This document shows positions 46,592-59,512 of a stretch of DNA of 64,000 nt, piece by piece. Position numbers and translations under genes: made by a program. Position 1 is the first letter of the stretch. Every line of letters begins with the position of its first letter. Below the pieces are notes generated by a model. That model ran no database searches. It was not told where the DNA came from and saw only the letters and a list, made by a program, of their open reading frames with translations. The stretch lies in NCBI GenBank assembly GCA_947683625.1, contig CANTUR010000649.1, positions 1,364,001-1,428,000 on the forward strand. Reading direction: 5' to 3'. Source of the DNA: Mallotus nudiflorus. Taxonomy: Eukaryota; Streptophyta; Magnoliopsida; Malpighiales; Euphorbiaceae.

Positions 46592-47153
46592 AGTTCAAAT
46601 ATAGCTAAACTGGTGGTGGTTTGCTGTGAAGCCAAATGTAACCCACTCTGTTAAATTCTCCCTCAAATCTATGATGCGAGAAAGGTTATACAGATTGCTA
46701 GTGGCGAAATTCTCCTCATCGCCATTCATCACCAGAACACTCAAATTCTTTGAGCTAGAATTATACTCAATCCAAGTATCAATCCTTCCACCATCATAAA
46801 TTTTATTTTTTAACCAAATTACATATATGGAAGATTGCATTGAGTTGATATTGATACCTGTATGCTCTCCCGCAGCTCTGTCTATGGCTACACTTTGTCT
46901 TGTGTCGAATTCTACTGCAACATATCTGTGGCTGTCAGATTTGGGATCGGTTGAATTCGACAGACCAAGAAATTCAGAGCGTCAATTAGGAAGCGGAAGT
47001 TGAGAGATATTTGGAGTAAGGAAAAATGTCATGCCACTCCCTTTGGTATTATTCTTTTCAGAGTCGGTAACAAAGGAAAAATGAGTCTTGAAATCCGGAA
47101 TATTATTAGTGCCATCAGAAGTTAACTCACTTCGGAAATGTGAATCATGAGCT
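46592..47153 (-). pseudogene. Legume-lectin domain fragment, block B
   Basis: Copy of the block A relic at 864-1425, with the same internal stop and the same truncated end. Two substitutions are visible at the N-terminal side (near 47,084 and 47,150). The last 81 codons are identical to block A. Legume-lectin strands VAVEFDT and WVTFGFTA are present. Kinase and membrane segments are absent, so it is a pseudogene fragment of an L-type lectin RLK. Confidence 0.8.
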
Positions 47154-47388
47154 CATATAACCTTAATATTGATGGACTTTATAACAAGATTTAATCCTTC
47201 CATTTTAAACTAATGATAACAGGAATCGAACCCTGCATTTCAGGACTCATTTGAAGATGATTTACCAATTGATTACCTCTTTATTAGCAAAACACTTGAA
47301 TTCTTTGGTATAATGCACAATACATTGACTATTCTAATCATTGCATTTTTTTCTCAAATTCTTAATATGGACTTAATAAACTTTTAAA

Positions 47389-48392
47389 ATAGAAAAAGGG
47401 ATAATGAATCAACAAGTCTTATAAGTTATCAAAAATGGCAATCAAGTCTTAAAAAAAATTCTTTTTTTAATTGATTTCTAAAAGTATTTAAAAATTTGAC
47501 GTTAGTCCATCTCCATTATCTCAAATGGAATGGACAGTTGAAAAAATTAGACCTCATCTAATATATTGACGTGTGTAGCCAACTCATCAATGATATTGAA
47601 TCCATAAGTCTTGTAAGTTATCCAAAATTTCAATCAAATTCTTAAAAAAGCCGGCATAACCATCGACTGTGGGGATGATAGAGTCATAGTTGAGAAGGTC
47701 AATTTGGATAGTAGCACAAACGGTGTAGCTATGTTGGAAAAGACAACGCAACAGACTTCAAGTAGTTGAGTTGATGTTACAAGTAAGAACTGAGGCTGAA
47801 TAAGGCGATTTTACTGATGCAGTTTCGATTCTTGAAAATTGTAGAAGAGTTTTATCGATTCTTAACTTGGCTTCCTCTGTTTCACTTCTATTGTTCTTTT
47901 TATTTTTTTTAGATATGAAATCCTTGAGTGATTCTTTCTTTTCACTTTTATTGTTCTTATTATTTTTTTTTAAATATGAAATCCTCTTTGCAGTTCTTCG
48001 ATATTGAGCAATGAATTTCTAAAATGAAGATTCTGTAATTTTTTGGAAGATTTTTCAATGTATATTGATAATGATCCGTGATGTTTGAAATGGAGATATT
48101 GTGCAATGGTTTTATTTCATGTTAATTAAGACAGAAACAATTTAGGACTTGATTGGAATTTTAAATAACTTATAGGACTTATGAGTTAAGTATCATTGAT
48201 GAGTTGGCTGCACACGTCAGTTCATTAGGTAGGGTTTAATTGTCACGTCGGTACATTACATTTAAGATAACGAAAGTGGACTAACGTGAAACACCTTAAA
48301 TGCTTTTAGAATTCAATTAAAAAAAAATTTAAGACTTGATTGAAATTTAAGATAATTTATAGAACTTGTGGGTTCATTATCCCATAGAAAAA
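47389..48392. mobile_element. Mutator-type foldback element with 9-bp TSD, block B
   Basis: Copy of 1661-2664. The same GGGATAATGAA terminus starts at 47,398 and the same ATAGAAAAA target duplication is at 47,389-47,397 and 48,384-48,392. It was therefore in place before the 18 kb block was copied. Confidence 0.85.
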
Positions 48393-50352
48393 GGATTAAA
48401 ATCAAATATTTTATCTTATTTTTTCTACATCTATACAATCTTCTCAATTAGGTTCTTTGTCAGCTTCTTCCATTGACTTGCTCAACCTCCGTGACATGGA
48501 ACAAATAATAGGGATTAAAATATATTTACAAGAATAAGTAACTTCATATTTTTCATTATAACTTCACATTTTGAGAGATCTAAATATAATTTTAACTTAA
48601 ACGGCATTATCAATGAGCAACAACTAAGTTTCAAATATATTAATGTCTTTTGACAGAAAATTGACTTTTTATTCATATATAAAATATTATATTTAATTGC
48701 TAAATGGTCCGTAAAGTTTTGGTCTAACAACCAAATTTTCTATAAATATTGTGGAAATAAGAATCAAATCTTTGTGGTAAAAAAAGAAAAAAGAAAAAAT
48801 CAAATCTCCATTTTTCCGTGAAATTTTAGAATAATTTCGTTTTTTAGTTGTATAAAATATGGTTTCTTAGACTTCAATAATACTTTTGTTAAGAAAAAAA
48901 ATTTAATATCAATAATTACATAATCTATATATTTATATATAAACATGAAACAAAATTATATTGTTCATTTACATTGTTAAATGGTCCTTCGATTTCATTG
49001 GTGATTTCAAAATTTCCACTGAATTCTTCGTTAATTTTCTGTTCCTTTATGCCCTTAAATTTCAGTCAAATCATGACATTGTCACTGACTTTTTCTTTAG
49101 TAAACATTATGTTGTAACTAAAAAAGAAAACGACGCCATTTTGAGGAAATTACTTGCGCCTCCCTGTCCAGTCATCAGAACGATGTTATTTCTCTTGGCA
49201 TTTTGGTCTTTTTTTCTTTTCCATTTATGCCCCTGTCTTCATGCTAGATATATATAACTTTTTTTTTTCTTGCTTTTTGGATTTTATTCATTCACATCTT
49301 TAGATTTAAATTGGTCAAGGAAATAAAATTTTTGAAATTAACCGATGCTTATTTTTTTTTTCAACAATAAAATTTTTTTAGTTGTCATGTTAAATTATAA
49401 TTTCTTATAATTTTTTTTTGACATGAATGAAATGATTTTGTATGTTGAATTATAATTTCTTAATAATAAAATTTTATATTTATACATTTTGATGTTAATT
49501 TTTCCTTACTTTTGCTAATGATTAGTTTTGCAATTTTACTAATTATCTGATTTTGTAGTTGTAAGTTTAGTGAAAAAAATAGTTTTTAAAATTTTTTTAT
49601 GGTATTCTAATTTCTTTACTTTTTTTCTTAAACTGCTGCAAAATATTGGGGATAAATCATGCATAAAGTTTCTCTCTATCTCTATATATATATTGTTACT
49701 TTTTAGAGTAATTATAATTTTTAATATTAATTTTTTTGAAAAAATTTCATTACATGCTTGACGATCAAAATAAGGATGAGAAATAATATTATTTTCATTT
49801 TAACTGTATTTACTTGAATTTTTAAGAACAATTTAACTAAAGAAAAAAATTAAAGTTAACTATTGTTAATATAACATTTAAATTAAAAAAAAAATAAAAT
49901 TACTTTTATTTATGAATATTTTATTTATAAAAACATATAACCCCGCACTAAAGTGCTGGTATGAGTTTAAATTTGACAATAACACAAAGAAAATTTATAT
50001 ATCTATATGTATATCTTGCAATATGTTGCAGTCATTTTGATGGCTAAGTTAACAACTAAGTTAATCTAAATTTGTGTACTTTATAAACAAAATGTTTTCA
50101 ATTATTCTTTGCAATTTGATATTATCTTATTGAGAAGGATTTATATGCTACTTTTAAAATGTTTTCATCTTTAGTGACTATAGATTTTTTAATTGTCTTA
50201 ATTCAATTTTTTTATTGGATGAGTTGTTTATACAAACAAACTAATTTATTTATTTATTATTGCATAAATTTGCATTTCTTGATTAACATCTTAATTATGT
50301 TAAAATATAAAATATAAATGTTCCCACAACGAAGTGTAGGTAATTTTTCTCG

Positions 50353-50353
<1 letters not shown>
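48393..50353. other. AT-rich intergenic, no gene seen, block B
   Basis: Copy of 2,665-4,624. No coding sequence or RNA gene is recognised. Confidence 0.6.
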
Positions 50354-50387
<34 letters not shown>

Positions 50388-50640
50388 GGGGGAGAGTCTC
50401 TTCTATTTGCTGTTTTCTTGATTAGAACAATGTCTACTGGGTAGATTTTACACTGAGTCCTTTGGTCACAGGTGGTCCCGGTTGTTTTGTTAGAATCATT
50501 TGATTCTTCCTAGTTTACTATATCGAACCATGATTTTATGGGTTTAGAAGTGGGGGGAAGAGGAGGATCAGGCTTGTCAGCCTTTTCTTTCTTTGTTTTT
50601 TTGGGCATCTTTATCTGCTTTGCAAAAATTCTCTGGTCAG

Positions 50641-50677
<37 letters not shown>

Positions 50678-50932
50678 GGGGGAGAGTCTCTTCTATTTGT
50701 TGTTTTCTTGATTAGAACAATGTCTATTGGGTAGATTTTACACTGAGTCCTTTGGTCACAGGTGGTCCCGGTTGTTTTGTTAGAATCATTTGATTCTTCC
50801 TGGTTTACTATATCGAACCATGATTTTATGGGTTTAGAAGTGGGGGGAAGAGGAGGATCAGGCTTGTCAGCCTTTTCTTTCTTTATTTTTTTGGGCATCT
50901 TTATCTGCTTTGCAAAAATTCTCTGGTCAGAA
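50354..50932 (-). repeat. Tandemly doubled viral ORF2 start joined to (TA)n, block B
   Basis: Block B copy of the doubled unit, here with a period of about 290 bp because both TA tracts are shorter (50,354-50,385 and about 50,645-50,675). The non-TA portions are nearly identical to block A. The doubling therefore predates block duplication, while the TA tracts have since drifted. Confidence 0.85.
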
Positions 50933-52406
50933 AGTCTGGCAAAGAATATGATTCTCCCTTTATATATTCTATATAAAAATAAAAAATACTAAGTATAGCT
51001 TGCCATCTTGCAAAAATTTTCTTTGAAGCAATATTTTGGACATTTTTTGCAGATTTGCAATCAACACGAAGCAAAAATTTTTTATTTAGTAAATCAAATT
51101 GAAACTTTGTGATGCACATGACAATGGAAAGAATTTCTTTTTTGATGGTAGAATAGTTTTTTTGAGTATCATTCCAGTGACCTGAAGTATACTGGACTAT
51201 AACTTCTTTACTATTTTGAACTTGTTTGAGAATGCCCCCGTATCCAAGATCACTAGCATCTGTTTCTACAATCTTAGGAAGACTAGGATCAACTAAGTGG
51301 AGACAGGGAATATTAAGAATAAATTTCTTTACGTGTTGGACTGTTTTGGTATATTCATCAGTCCAGGGAGCAGGGTTTTTCTTTAGTCTATCATGTAGAG
51401 ATTTTACTATCCTATTTATATTGGGACAGAAATCTAATATATAATTTAGACTTCCTAAAAATCTTTGAAGCTGAGTTTTATCAAGAATCCTATCAGGGAA
51501 TTTGTTTCCAAATTCTAAGGTTCTTTCTATAGGGACAATGGTTCCACAGTATATATAGTGTCCTAGGAATCTAACTCTAGTTTGGAAAAGAGATATCTTT
51601 TTTTCTAAAACAACAAGACCATTATTCTTAACAGTGCAGAAAAAAATATTAAGGTGCTTGAAGTGTTGTTCAATAGATTTAGAGAAGATAAGAACATCAT
51701 CTATGTAAACAATACAAAATTAAGAATAGGGATTGAATATGTCATTCATTATTCTTTGAAATTCTGAAGGAGCATTCTTTAAACCAAATGGCATGACATT
51801 CCACTTGTACTGACCAAATGGGACAGTAAAAGCAGTTTTGTAACGATGATCTTTATGAATTTGTATTTGCCAAAACCTTGATTTCATATCAAACTTTGAA
51901 AAAATAAAAGTAGAATGAAGTTTTTGAAGAAGATCTTTTTTGTTAGGAATAGGATACCTTATCCATTGGAGGGCTGTGTTCAGAGGTTTATAATTTATGA
52001 CAAGTCTGGGAGTACCTCTTTCTATTTCAGAAGCTTTATTAACATAAAAAGCAGCACAGCTCCAAGGGGATCTGGATTTTAAAATTAATCCTTTGGACTC
52101 GAGGTCCTGGATTTCCCTTCTACAGTGTTGTTCTAATTCAACATTCATTTGAATTGGTCTAGCCTTAGTAGGGATTTTTTTCATCAAATCCTGGTTCATA
52201 AGGCAAATTAACAATATGTCTTTTTCTATTCCAGAAAGCATTTGGTAAATTAGAACAAAGTTCAATTTTTATAGACTCTAGAAGGGAAGAAATTTTATGT
52301 TTTAAAACATCAGACTTTAATTGTTGTTCAATTTTTTGAGAATAAACATTTTGCTTTAAATCACGCAGATCAGTTTCTTTTCCTTTGATTAGAAGATTTA
52401 TTTTAT
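50933..52406 (-). pseudogene. Inverted partial pararetrovirus: RT-RNase H, block B
   Basis: Copy of 5,210-6,683 with the same stop (51,720-51,722) and the same A-run frame change. One visible amino-acid difference is Y in block A to H here, in the QIQI-KDH stretch of the RT. The RT and RNase H motifs (FGLKNAPSEF, YIDD, ETDASDLGYGG) are retained. It is not expressible as one polyprotein. Confidence 0.9.
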
Positions 52407-52412
52407 TCTCTC

Positions 52413-53612
52413 TTAGGAACTATAGAATCCAGTCTTTGTAAAGGTCCTATATCATTTGACTGTTACCCAAACTTCACTGTTTCTCTTAATGATATAAATC
52501 TTTTAAAGTCTTTGGTTTTACAAATCCAGACCTATAATTATAAAATGGATGATGGATCTATCCCAATTGCATTAATATTTAAAGTTCATTATAAAGCCAT
52601 GATGTCTGCTTTTAATACTAAGAGTCGATTTCATAGAAAAAAGGGAGAAACACTTTTGCTTCAAACAGATATGACTAAAGCCAATGTCGTTATCCCTAAA
52701 CCTATCCAATGGAACCAAATAACCCTTCCTCAAGAATGGATCTTGGAACATGCAGTAAATCCAGAACTAGAAAAAACTGAACCTCAACCTCCAAACACCC
52801 AAATAAAGAATATCACCCAGTTCCAAGATGGTAGAGTAAAACTCAGTTTTGATAGATCTACAACATCCAGTTCTAGATTCTCAGACACCTCATCAACAGA
52901 ATCTATTGACTTGGGAAGATTATCTCAAATACCATCTGTAATAAATCTCCCGTACCACAGAGAACCACCACAAAACCCTCCTAGAACTATAGAAATACCT
53001 TTCACAAACCAAGAAGACCTACACCTAAATCTACCTCCCATCATAAACCTACCATATAACGTCCTAGCTAGATATTCCACCTCTGATCTCCCTTCATCTA
53101 CACTAAGAAACATAGACTATAGTACCAATGTGGCTAGACCAGTCTACAACGACCCTCAAACAGAAGCTAAGTCCCCTTCTCCTCCTGCTTCTCCTACTGC
53201 TTCAGCTATAACAGAAAACATTGCACATGAATTGAATGTTTTAGATAAAGAATTTTTTCCTGATAAAGAATCTTTACATAAAGACTTTTATGCATTTTAT
53301 AATTTGGAAAGAAGAACATGGTTCTTTACAAATTTCCTACATATAAGAGAAAATATTCAAAAGGAATTTTATGATTTTGTTTACAAGAATAAAGTAAATA
53401 TATTATTTTTTGAATGGTTTGAAATATACGCATCAGAAAATAATATTTCATATCCTTTTAAAGTTCTTCATCCTGTCACTATTAGAAATAAGAAAAGTGT
53501 TTGGGAAACAGCCAATGGTCAGGAAATTGAGTTTGATCATCCTCCTCTTAGGCAAATAAAGATCTCTGTAGGAAATGACACTGTTGATGCCAACCCCTAT
53601 AAAAAGCCCTAG
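52413..53612 (+). pseudogene. Viral movement protein, 5'-truncated, block B
   Basis: Copy of 6,690-7,889, truncated at the same inversion junction and ended by the same TAG (53,610-53,612). Two amino-acid differences from block A are visible: Y to H in the EDL-LNL stretch and I to T in the FF-NF stretch. The movement-protein core (LCKGP, CYPNFTVSL) is intact but the N-terminus is absent. Confidence 0.8.
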
Positions 53613-55545
53613 GATAGTGATTCTCAGAACCTAAAAAATATAATAGTTCAAAATAACTTCACCAATGCTCACCTTAATAGCATAGGTAAACAGTTGTCTA
53701 AAATAGAAAATAGATCCCAAAAGTCTATGGAATTTTCTGTCTCTATTCCTTCTGAAAAACTTAAGAACCCCATGTTTAAACCTTTTCAGATATCCTCCAG
53801 TGCTCAACAAGAAATTAAAAGTAATAGGTCTGAATTCCTAGAGGCTGTTAGACAACAGCTTAGTAAAGTCAGTTCTTCTTCTAGTGGAACCCCAGGATAA
53901 GTTATTCCTGACTCTGCTCAGTCTGTCAATCAAAGAATTAGTGTTTTCAATAAAGATATAGAAACCTCTTATGAAGATGGTGATTTTTAGGGAGAATCTC
54001 CTAAGATAGCAAAAATTCATTGGCCTATCATTCCTCACTCTTCCAATCCTGCTTATATTCAGTGTAGATTACCAGAACTTAAAATAGGTTCTCACCCTAA
54101 TATGCTTGTCCAATCTAAGTTCAGTGCCAATTCTATTTATGAATGGAACATCGATGGCATGTCTGAATATCAGATCCTTAGTCTTCTCCAACAAATGACT
54201 ATGGCCTCTAATGCCTATAAAGCCCAAATAGGAACTTCTGATAGATCTGTCGCAGAACTCATTATAGCTGGATTTTTTAGACAATTGAAAGGATGGTGGG
54301 ATTTTCATCTCACTAAGCCCCAACAACTAGATATCCTTCATGCTATCCAGAAAAATGATGATAATACACCCATTCTAGATAAATCAGGAAGCCCTATTCA
54401 AGATGTTGTTTCTACCCTCATATTGACCATAGCACTCCATTTCATTGGAGATTCTTCCCATCTTAAAGATAAAAATGTTAATCTCCTGTCTAATCTCAGA
54501 TGCAAAAATCTAAGTGATTTCCAATGGTATAGATCGACTTTCCTTACTAGAGTCATGCTCAGAGAAGATTCTAACCAGCCCTTCTGCAAAGAAAAATTCC
54601 TTGCAGGTCTCCCTACCCTCCTAGGAGAAAGAGTTAGAAATACCATTAGACAATCCACAGGATCCCATATCATTCCCTACGATAAGCTTACTTATGGCGA
54701 ACTTATCAGTACTACCCAGAAGGAAGGTGTTAAGATCTGTCAGGACTTAAAACTCCAAAAACATTTAAAATGGGAACTAAAAAGGTCCAAAAAAGAATTA
54801 GGATCTTTCTATAAACAGTTTAATTATAGTTATACTCAGAACCATTCTTGTAAAGGTAATTGCAATAAGAAGTCTTTGAAACCTTCGTCTAAGAGAATTT
54901 CCCAAAATTATAAGAATTTCTCAAAGAAAAAGGAATCTAAAGAACCTTATTACAAAAAACCTCATAAAAAATCATCAAAACATAAAACCTCTTCTTCTAA
55001 AACTCAGGAAAACTGGTCTCAAAGATGTCACCTGCTATAAATGTGGCAAAAAGGGTCATATCTCTAAATACTGTCATATCTCTAGAAAAGTTCAGGAATT
55101 AAATCTAGAAGAGAAAAACCTAGAAAAGCTTTTTTCCCTTCTTATAGAAACTTCTGAGTCTGAGTCTGAAACTAATTCTGTTAATTTCTTGAAAAATCTT
55201 CAGACAGACGAAGTAGCCTCCTCCTCTTCCTCCGATATAGATACCTCCTCTGTCTCTTCGGGGAAGCATATTAATATGCTAACCAAAGGAAAAACCTTAA
55301 TTCTAGATGTCATCCAACACATAACTGATCCTGATGTTCAGAAAAAATATCTAGAACAATTAAGGCACTCCTTAGAAAAAGACCCTAAAACTCCAGAGCT
55401 ACCTTCCACCAGTACAAGTATGTATGACCTGACTACCATCCTAGGAAGAATAAAGCAAGGAAAAAGACCAATAGGAGAAATTCAGGAACTCCAGGGAGAA
55501 ATAAAAACCATAAAGTCAGATATAAAGCAACTTAAAGAAAAATAA
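53613..55545 (+). pseudogene. Viral coat protein, additionally frameshifted, block B
   Basis: Copy of 7,890-9,821 with the same three upstream stops. A single extra G near 55,007 ends the long frame at 55,040, just before the zinc-knuckle codons (about 55,033-55,074). The remaining acidic and helical tail resumes in the other frame (55,189-55,545). Capsid core motifs (LREDSNQPFCKEKF, FLAGLP) are unchanged. The extra base is absent in block A, so it arose after the duplication or is a sequencing error. Confidence 0.85.
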
Positions 55546-57615
55546 CAAAAGGATTTTGATCTAATCCAGTTCCTTATCACTAAACTTGTTGAAGACTCTA
55601 GCGATAGTGATGAAACCAAAAACCTAGAACCTCAGTCCTTAGTCAACCTCGACAAAATTCCTGTAGATTTCCTCTATGCTCTTAATAAAGTCACTTTAAG
55701 AAAATATATTATAAAGGTTACTATTGTGTTTGATAAAGATTTTCATATTGACACTATAGCTCTATTTGATACTGGAGCTGATTTAAATTGTATAAAGACT
55801 CATGTTGTTCCAAAACGTTTTCAAGAAAAAACCACTAAAACACTTTCTTCTGCCAACAGTTCAAAATTAAGGAAAAACAGAAGCCAATGTTTTAAATAGT
55901 GATTTCTTATTAAAAACTTCTTTTCTCCTTGTTTCTGACATACATTACACTGTAATCTTAGGAACACCATTCATTAATTTAATTACCCCCTACTTTGTCA
56001 ATCACCATTCTATTGATTATAAAGATGATAAAATTCTCATATCCTTTCCCTTTCTTGAAAAGCCTAGAACCAGACAGCTCAATCTGGTTAAAGCTCACTC
56101 TATTTATAAAAATGAAATAAATCTTCTAATTAAAGAAAAAGAAACTGATCTGCGTGATTTAAAGCAAAATGTTTATTCTCAAAAAATTGAACAACAATTA
56201 AAGTCTGATGTTTTAAAACATAAAATTTCTTCCCTTCTAGAGTCTATAAAAATTGAACTTTGTTCTAATTTACCAAATGCTTTCTGGAATAGAAAAAGAC
56301 ATATTGTTAATTTGCCTTATGAACTAGGATTTGATGAAAAAAATTCCTACTAAGGCTAGACCAATTCAAATGAAGGCTGAATTGGAACAACACTATAGAA
56401 GGGAAATCCAGGACCTCGAGTCCAAAGGATTAATTTCAAAATCCAGATCCCCTTAGAGCTATGCTGCTTTCTATGTTAATAAAGCTTCTGAAATAGAAAG
56501 AGATACTCCCAGACTTGTCATAAATTATAAACCTCTGAACACAACCCTCTAATGGATAAGGTATCCTATTCTTAACAAAAAAGATCTTCTTCAAAAACTT
56601 CATTCTACTTTTATTTTTTCAAAGTTTGATATGAAATCAGGATTTTGGCAAATACAAATTCATAAAAATCATTGTTACAAAACTATTTTTACTATCCCAT
56701 TTGGTCAGTACAAGTGGAATGTCATGCCATTTGATTTAAAGAATGCTCCTTCAGAATTTCGAAGAATAATGAATGACATATTCAATCCCTATTCTGAATT
56801 CTGTATTGTTTACATAGATGATGTTCTTATCTTCTCTAAATCTATTGAACAACACTTCAAGTACCTTAATATTTTTTTCGCACTGTTAAGAATAATGGTC
56901 TTTTTGTTTCAGAAAAAAAATATCTCTTTTCCAAACTAGAGTTAAATTCCTAGGACACTATATATATTGTGGAACCATTGTCCCTATAGAAAGAACCTTA
57001 GAATTTGGAAACAAATTCACTGATAGGATTCTTGACAAAACTCAGCTTCAAAGATTTTTAGGAAGTCTAAATTATATATTAGATTTCTATCCCAATATAA
57101 ACAGGATAGTAAAACCTCTACATGATAGACTAAAGAAAAGCCCTGTTCCCTGGACTGATGAACATACCAAAATAGTCCAACACGTAAAGAAATTTATTCT
57201 TAATATTCCCTATCTCCACTTAGCTGATCCCAGTCTTCCTAAGATTGTAGAAACAGATGCTAGTGATCTTGGATACGGGGGCATTCTTAAACAAGTTCAG
57301 AATAGTAAAGAAGTTATAGTCCAGTATACTTCAGGTCACTGGAATGATACTCAAAAAAACTATTCTACCATCAAAAAAGAAATTCTTTCCATTGTCACAT
57401 GCATCACAAAGTTTTAATCTGATTTACTAAATAAAAAATTTTTGCTTCGTGTTGATTGCAAATCTGCAAAAGATGTCCAAAATATTGCTTCAAAGCAAAT
57501 TTTTGCAAAATGGCAAGCTATACTTAGTATTTTTGATTTTGATATAGAATATATGAAGGGAGAATCAAATTCTTTGCCAGACTTTCTGACCAGAGAATTT
57601 TTGCAAAGCAGATAA
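55546..57615 (+). pseudogene. Viral aspartic protease, RT and RNase H, block B
   Basis: Copy of 9,822-11,891 with the same frame changes and stops. It keeps DTGAD, YIDD and the RNase H core. A few substitutions separate the blocks (for example near 56,144 and 57,504). It is a non-functional relic, useful mainly for dating the block duplication. Confidence 0.88.
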
Positions 57616-57617
57616 AG

Positions 57618-59039
57618 ATGCCCAGAAAAACAAAGAAAGAAAAGGCTGACAAGCCTGATCCTCCTCTTCCCTCCACTTCTAAACCCATAAAATCATGGTT
57701 CGATATAGTAAACCAAGAAGAATCAAATGATTCTAACAAAACAACCCAGATTCAGCAATGGATTGATTCTATCTCCAACACCCCAGAACTCCTTAAAGCT
57801 ATACAAAATAATCTTATCCCTCTTCCTCCAGCCCCAGAAACAAACCAGGCGATCATTCCTTTAGACAAAGGTATACTTGGTAAGGCTCCTCTTCCCATTT
57901 CTAAAATTGAAAAAGGTGAATCTTCTTCTTCTCAAAAAACCATTTCTCAAGAAGATTTAAAAGTTGTGGCTACTCCAAGTAGTTCACAGGTTGTCTGTAC
58001 ACAATCAAAAACTTCTTCTGATTTTCTCATAAAGAATTCTATTCAAAATATTTTGACCATAGAAAATGGATTTTTCAATAAAAACCCATTTTTGACTATG
58101 CAAAATCATTTTCCTCCAAATTGGTTTTTCAAACTTTGGGATCTTTCAAAACCCCAAGAATATTATCAAACTATTTTGGAAGTTACTGGTTCTGTAGAAT
58201 TCAAACACTTCTACCATAAAGGATACCCCAAACCTTCTCACTCAACCTGCAAAATTCTTAAAGTCCTCCACCCATCTACTTGGGGACAAGAACTCTTTAA
58301 ACCCAAAAATTTCCCTGTAAACTTCTCAGTAAAGATAAACTTCTACCGTACATACTCATACTAGGATTATGAACAGGCATGGTTTAACACCTTCCTTATC
58401 CAAAACCATTTTAATACCCATTCCTGGCTATTCTTCCTAAGTGATCATGCTAATATTTCTGAGTTTCCTGTATGGTTCGCCAAATGGTGGAATAACTATG
58501 GACCAATCCCTGATATTCTTCCTTCTGAAATTCGACAGGGTTTTGACCTCTTTTGCTCCTATTATCGACCTTCCCAACCTGAAAAGAAATTTGCCTTCCT
58601 TACCCTATATTGCTCTAAATTCTTTGTTCCTTAGGTATCTCAATGGTACCTCGACTTTTATTCTAACAATGGTATTACAGTTCTCTAGAGAAGATTCAAG
58701 GTTAAATGGTGGAACTCTTATAATAAAACAGATAAGATCTCCCAATCTGCTGTCTCCTCTTGGCTTTAACAGCAAGGTTTCCCTGGATCTTCTGAATCTC
58801 AGAACTTGGCACAAACTTCCTTTCTGGCTCAAAAGTCCCATGCTAGTGCCCTCCTTGCAGCTGCCAAAACTAAAGAAGAACATTTCAAGATTATGCAGTA
58901 GCTCCTTCAATCCGAAGCCTCTTCCTCTGCAGCACTATCCAGCAGCTCCGAAAACTCAGAACCTTTAGTCGATTTGGATAATGACAATGAGGATGATTGT
59001 TTTGGGATTCTCTCTCCTATCAAGCCCAAAGGCCCATAG
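57618..59039 (+). pseudogene. Viral ORF2, unknown function, block B
   Basis: Copy of 11,894-13,315 with the same four TAG interruptions. One visible residue change is T to N in the KPK-FPVNF stretch. The aromatic FPVWFAKWWNNYG block and the acidic tail are conserved between the blocks. Confidence 0.75.
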
Positions 59040-59505
59040 CCCAAAAGCTTATAGGACCTCTTTATTTGTAAATATTTTCTTTGTAAAAATATGTCTGTAG
59101 TTGTAATTATAAGCCCGATGGGTTGAAAACCTTGTATAAGGTGGCCCATGCAAAAGTTAGGGTTAATTAAAAAAAATATTTTAATATATTTTCTTTTTGG
59201 CAGGGACCTATTCTTCTCCTGAATGGGACCTTCTCGGACAACCTTCAGGAAAATTCAACTACTACGTCAAATACTCGGCTCCACCTTCAGTTGCCATCCC
59301 ACTTCTCTTTGTTCCTCCTCAAGGATGGGGACCCACTTTCAACTATCAGGACAAAATAATCAGCAATTATTTCAAGTCACCAGGTGGTGGTTGTGAAAGA
59401 TAATTGGCAGACAGTAAAACAAGTCACCCTGATTCTTTCAGGAATTCACGCTCCTCTGTACCCCACTTGTCCTGCTCTCCATATGTTCACAAAGTCTCCG
59501 TCCTC

Positions 59506-59512
59506 TATATAA
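59506..59512 (+). promoter_or_regulatory. TATA box of the viral pregenomic promoter, block B
   Basis: Same TATATAA as in block A, at the same distance from ORF2 and from the AATAAA that follows. Confidence 0.6.
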
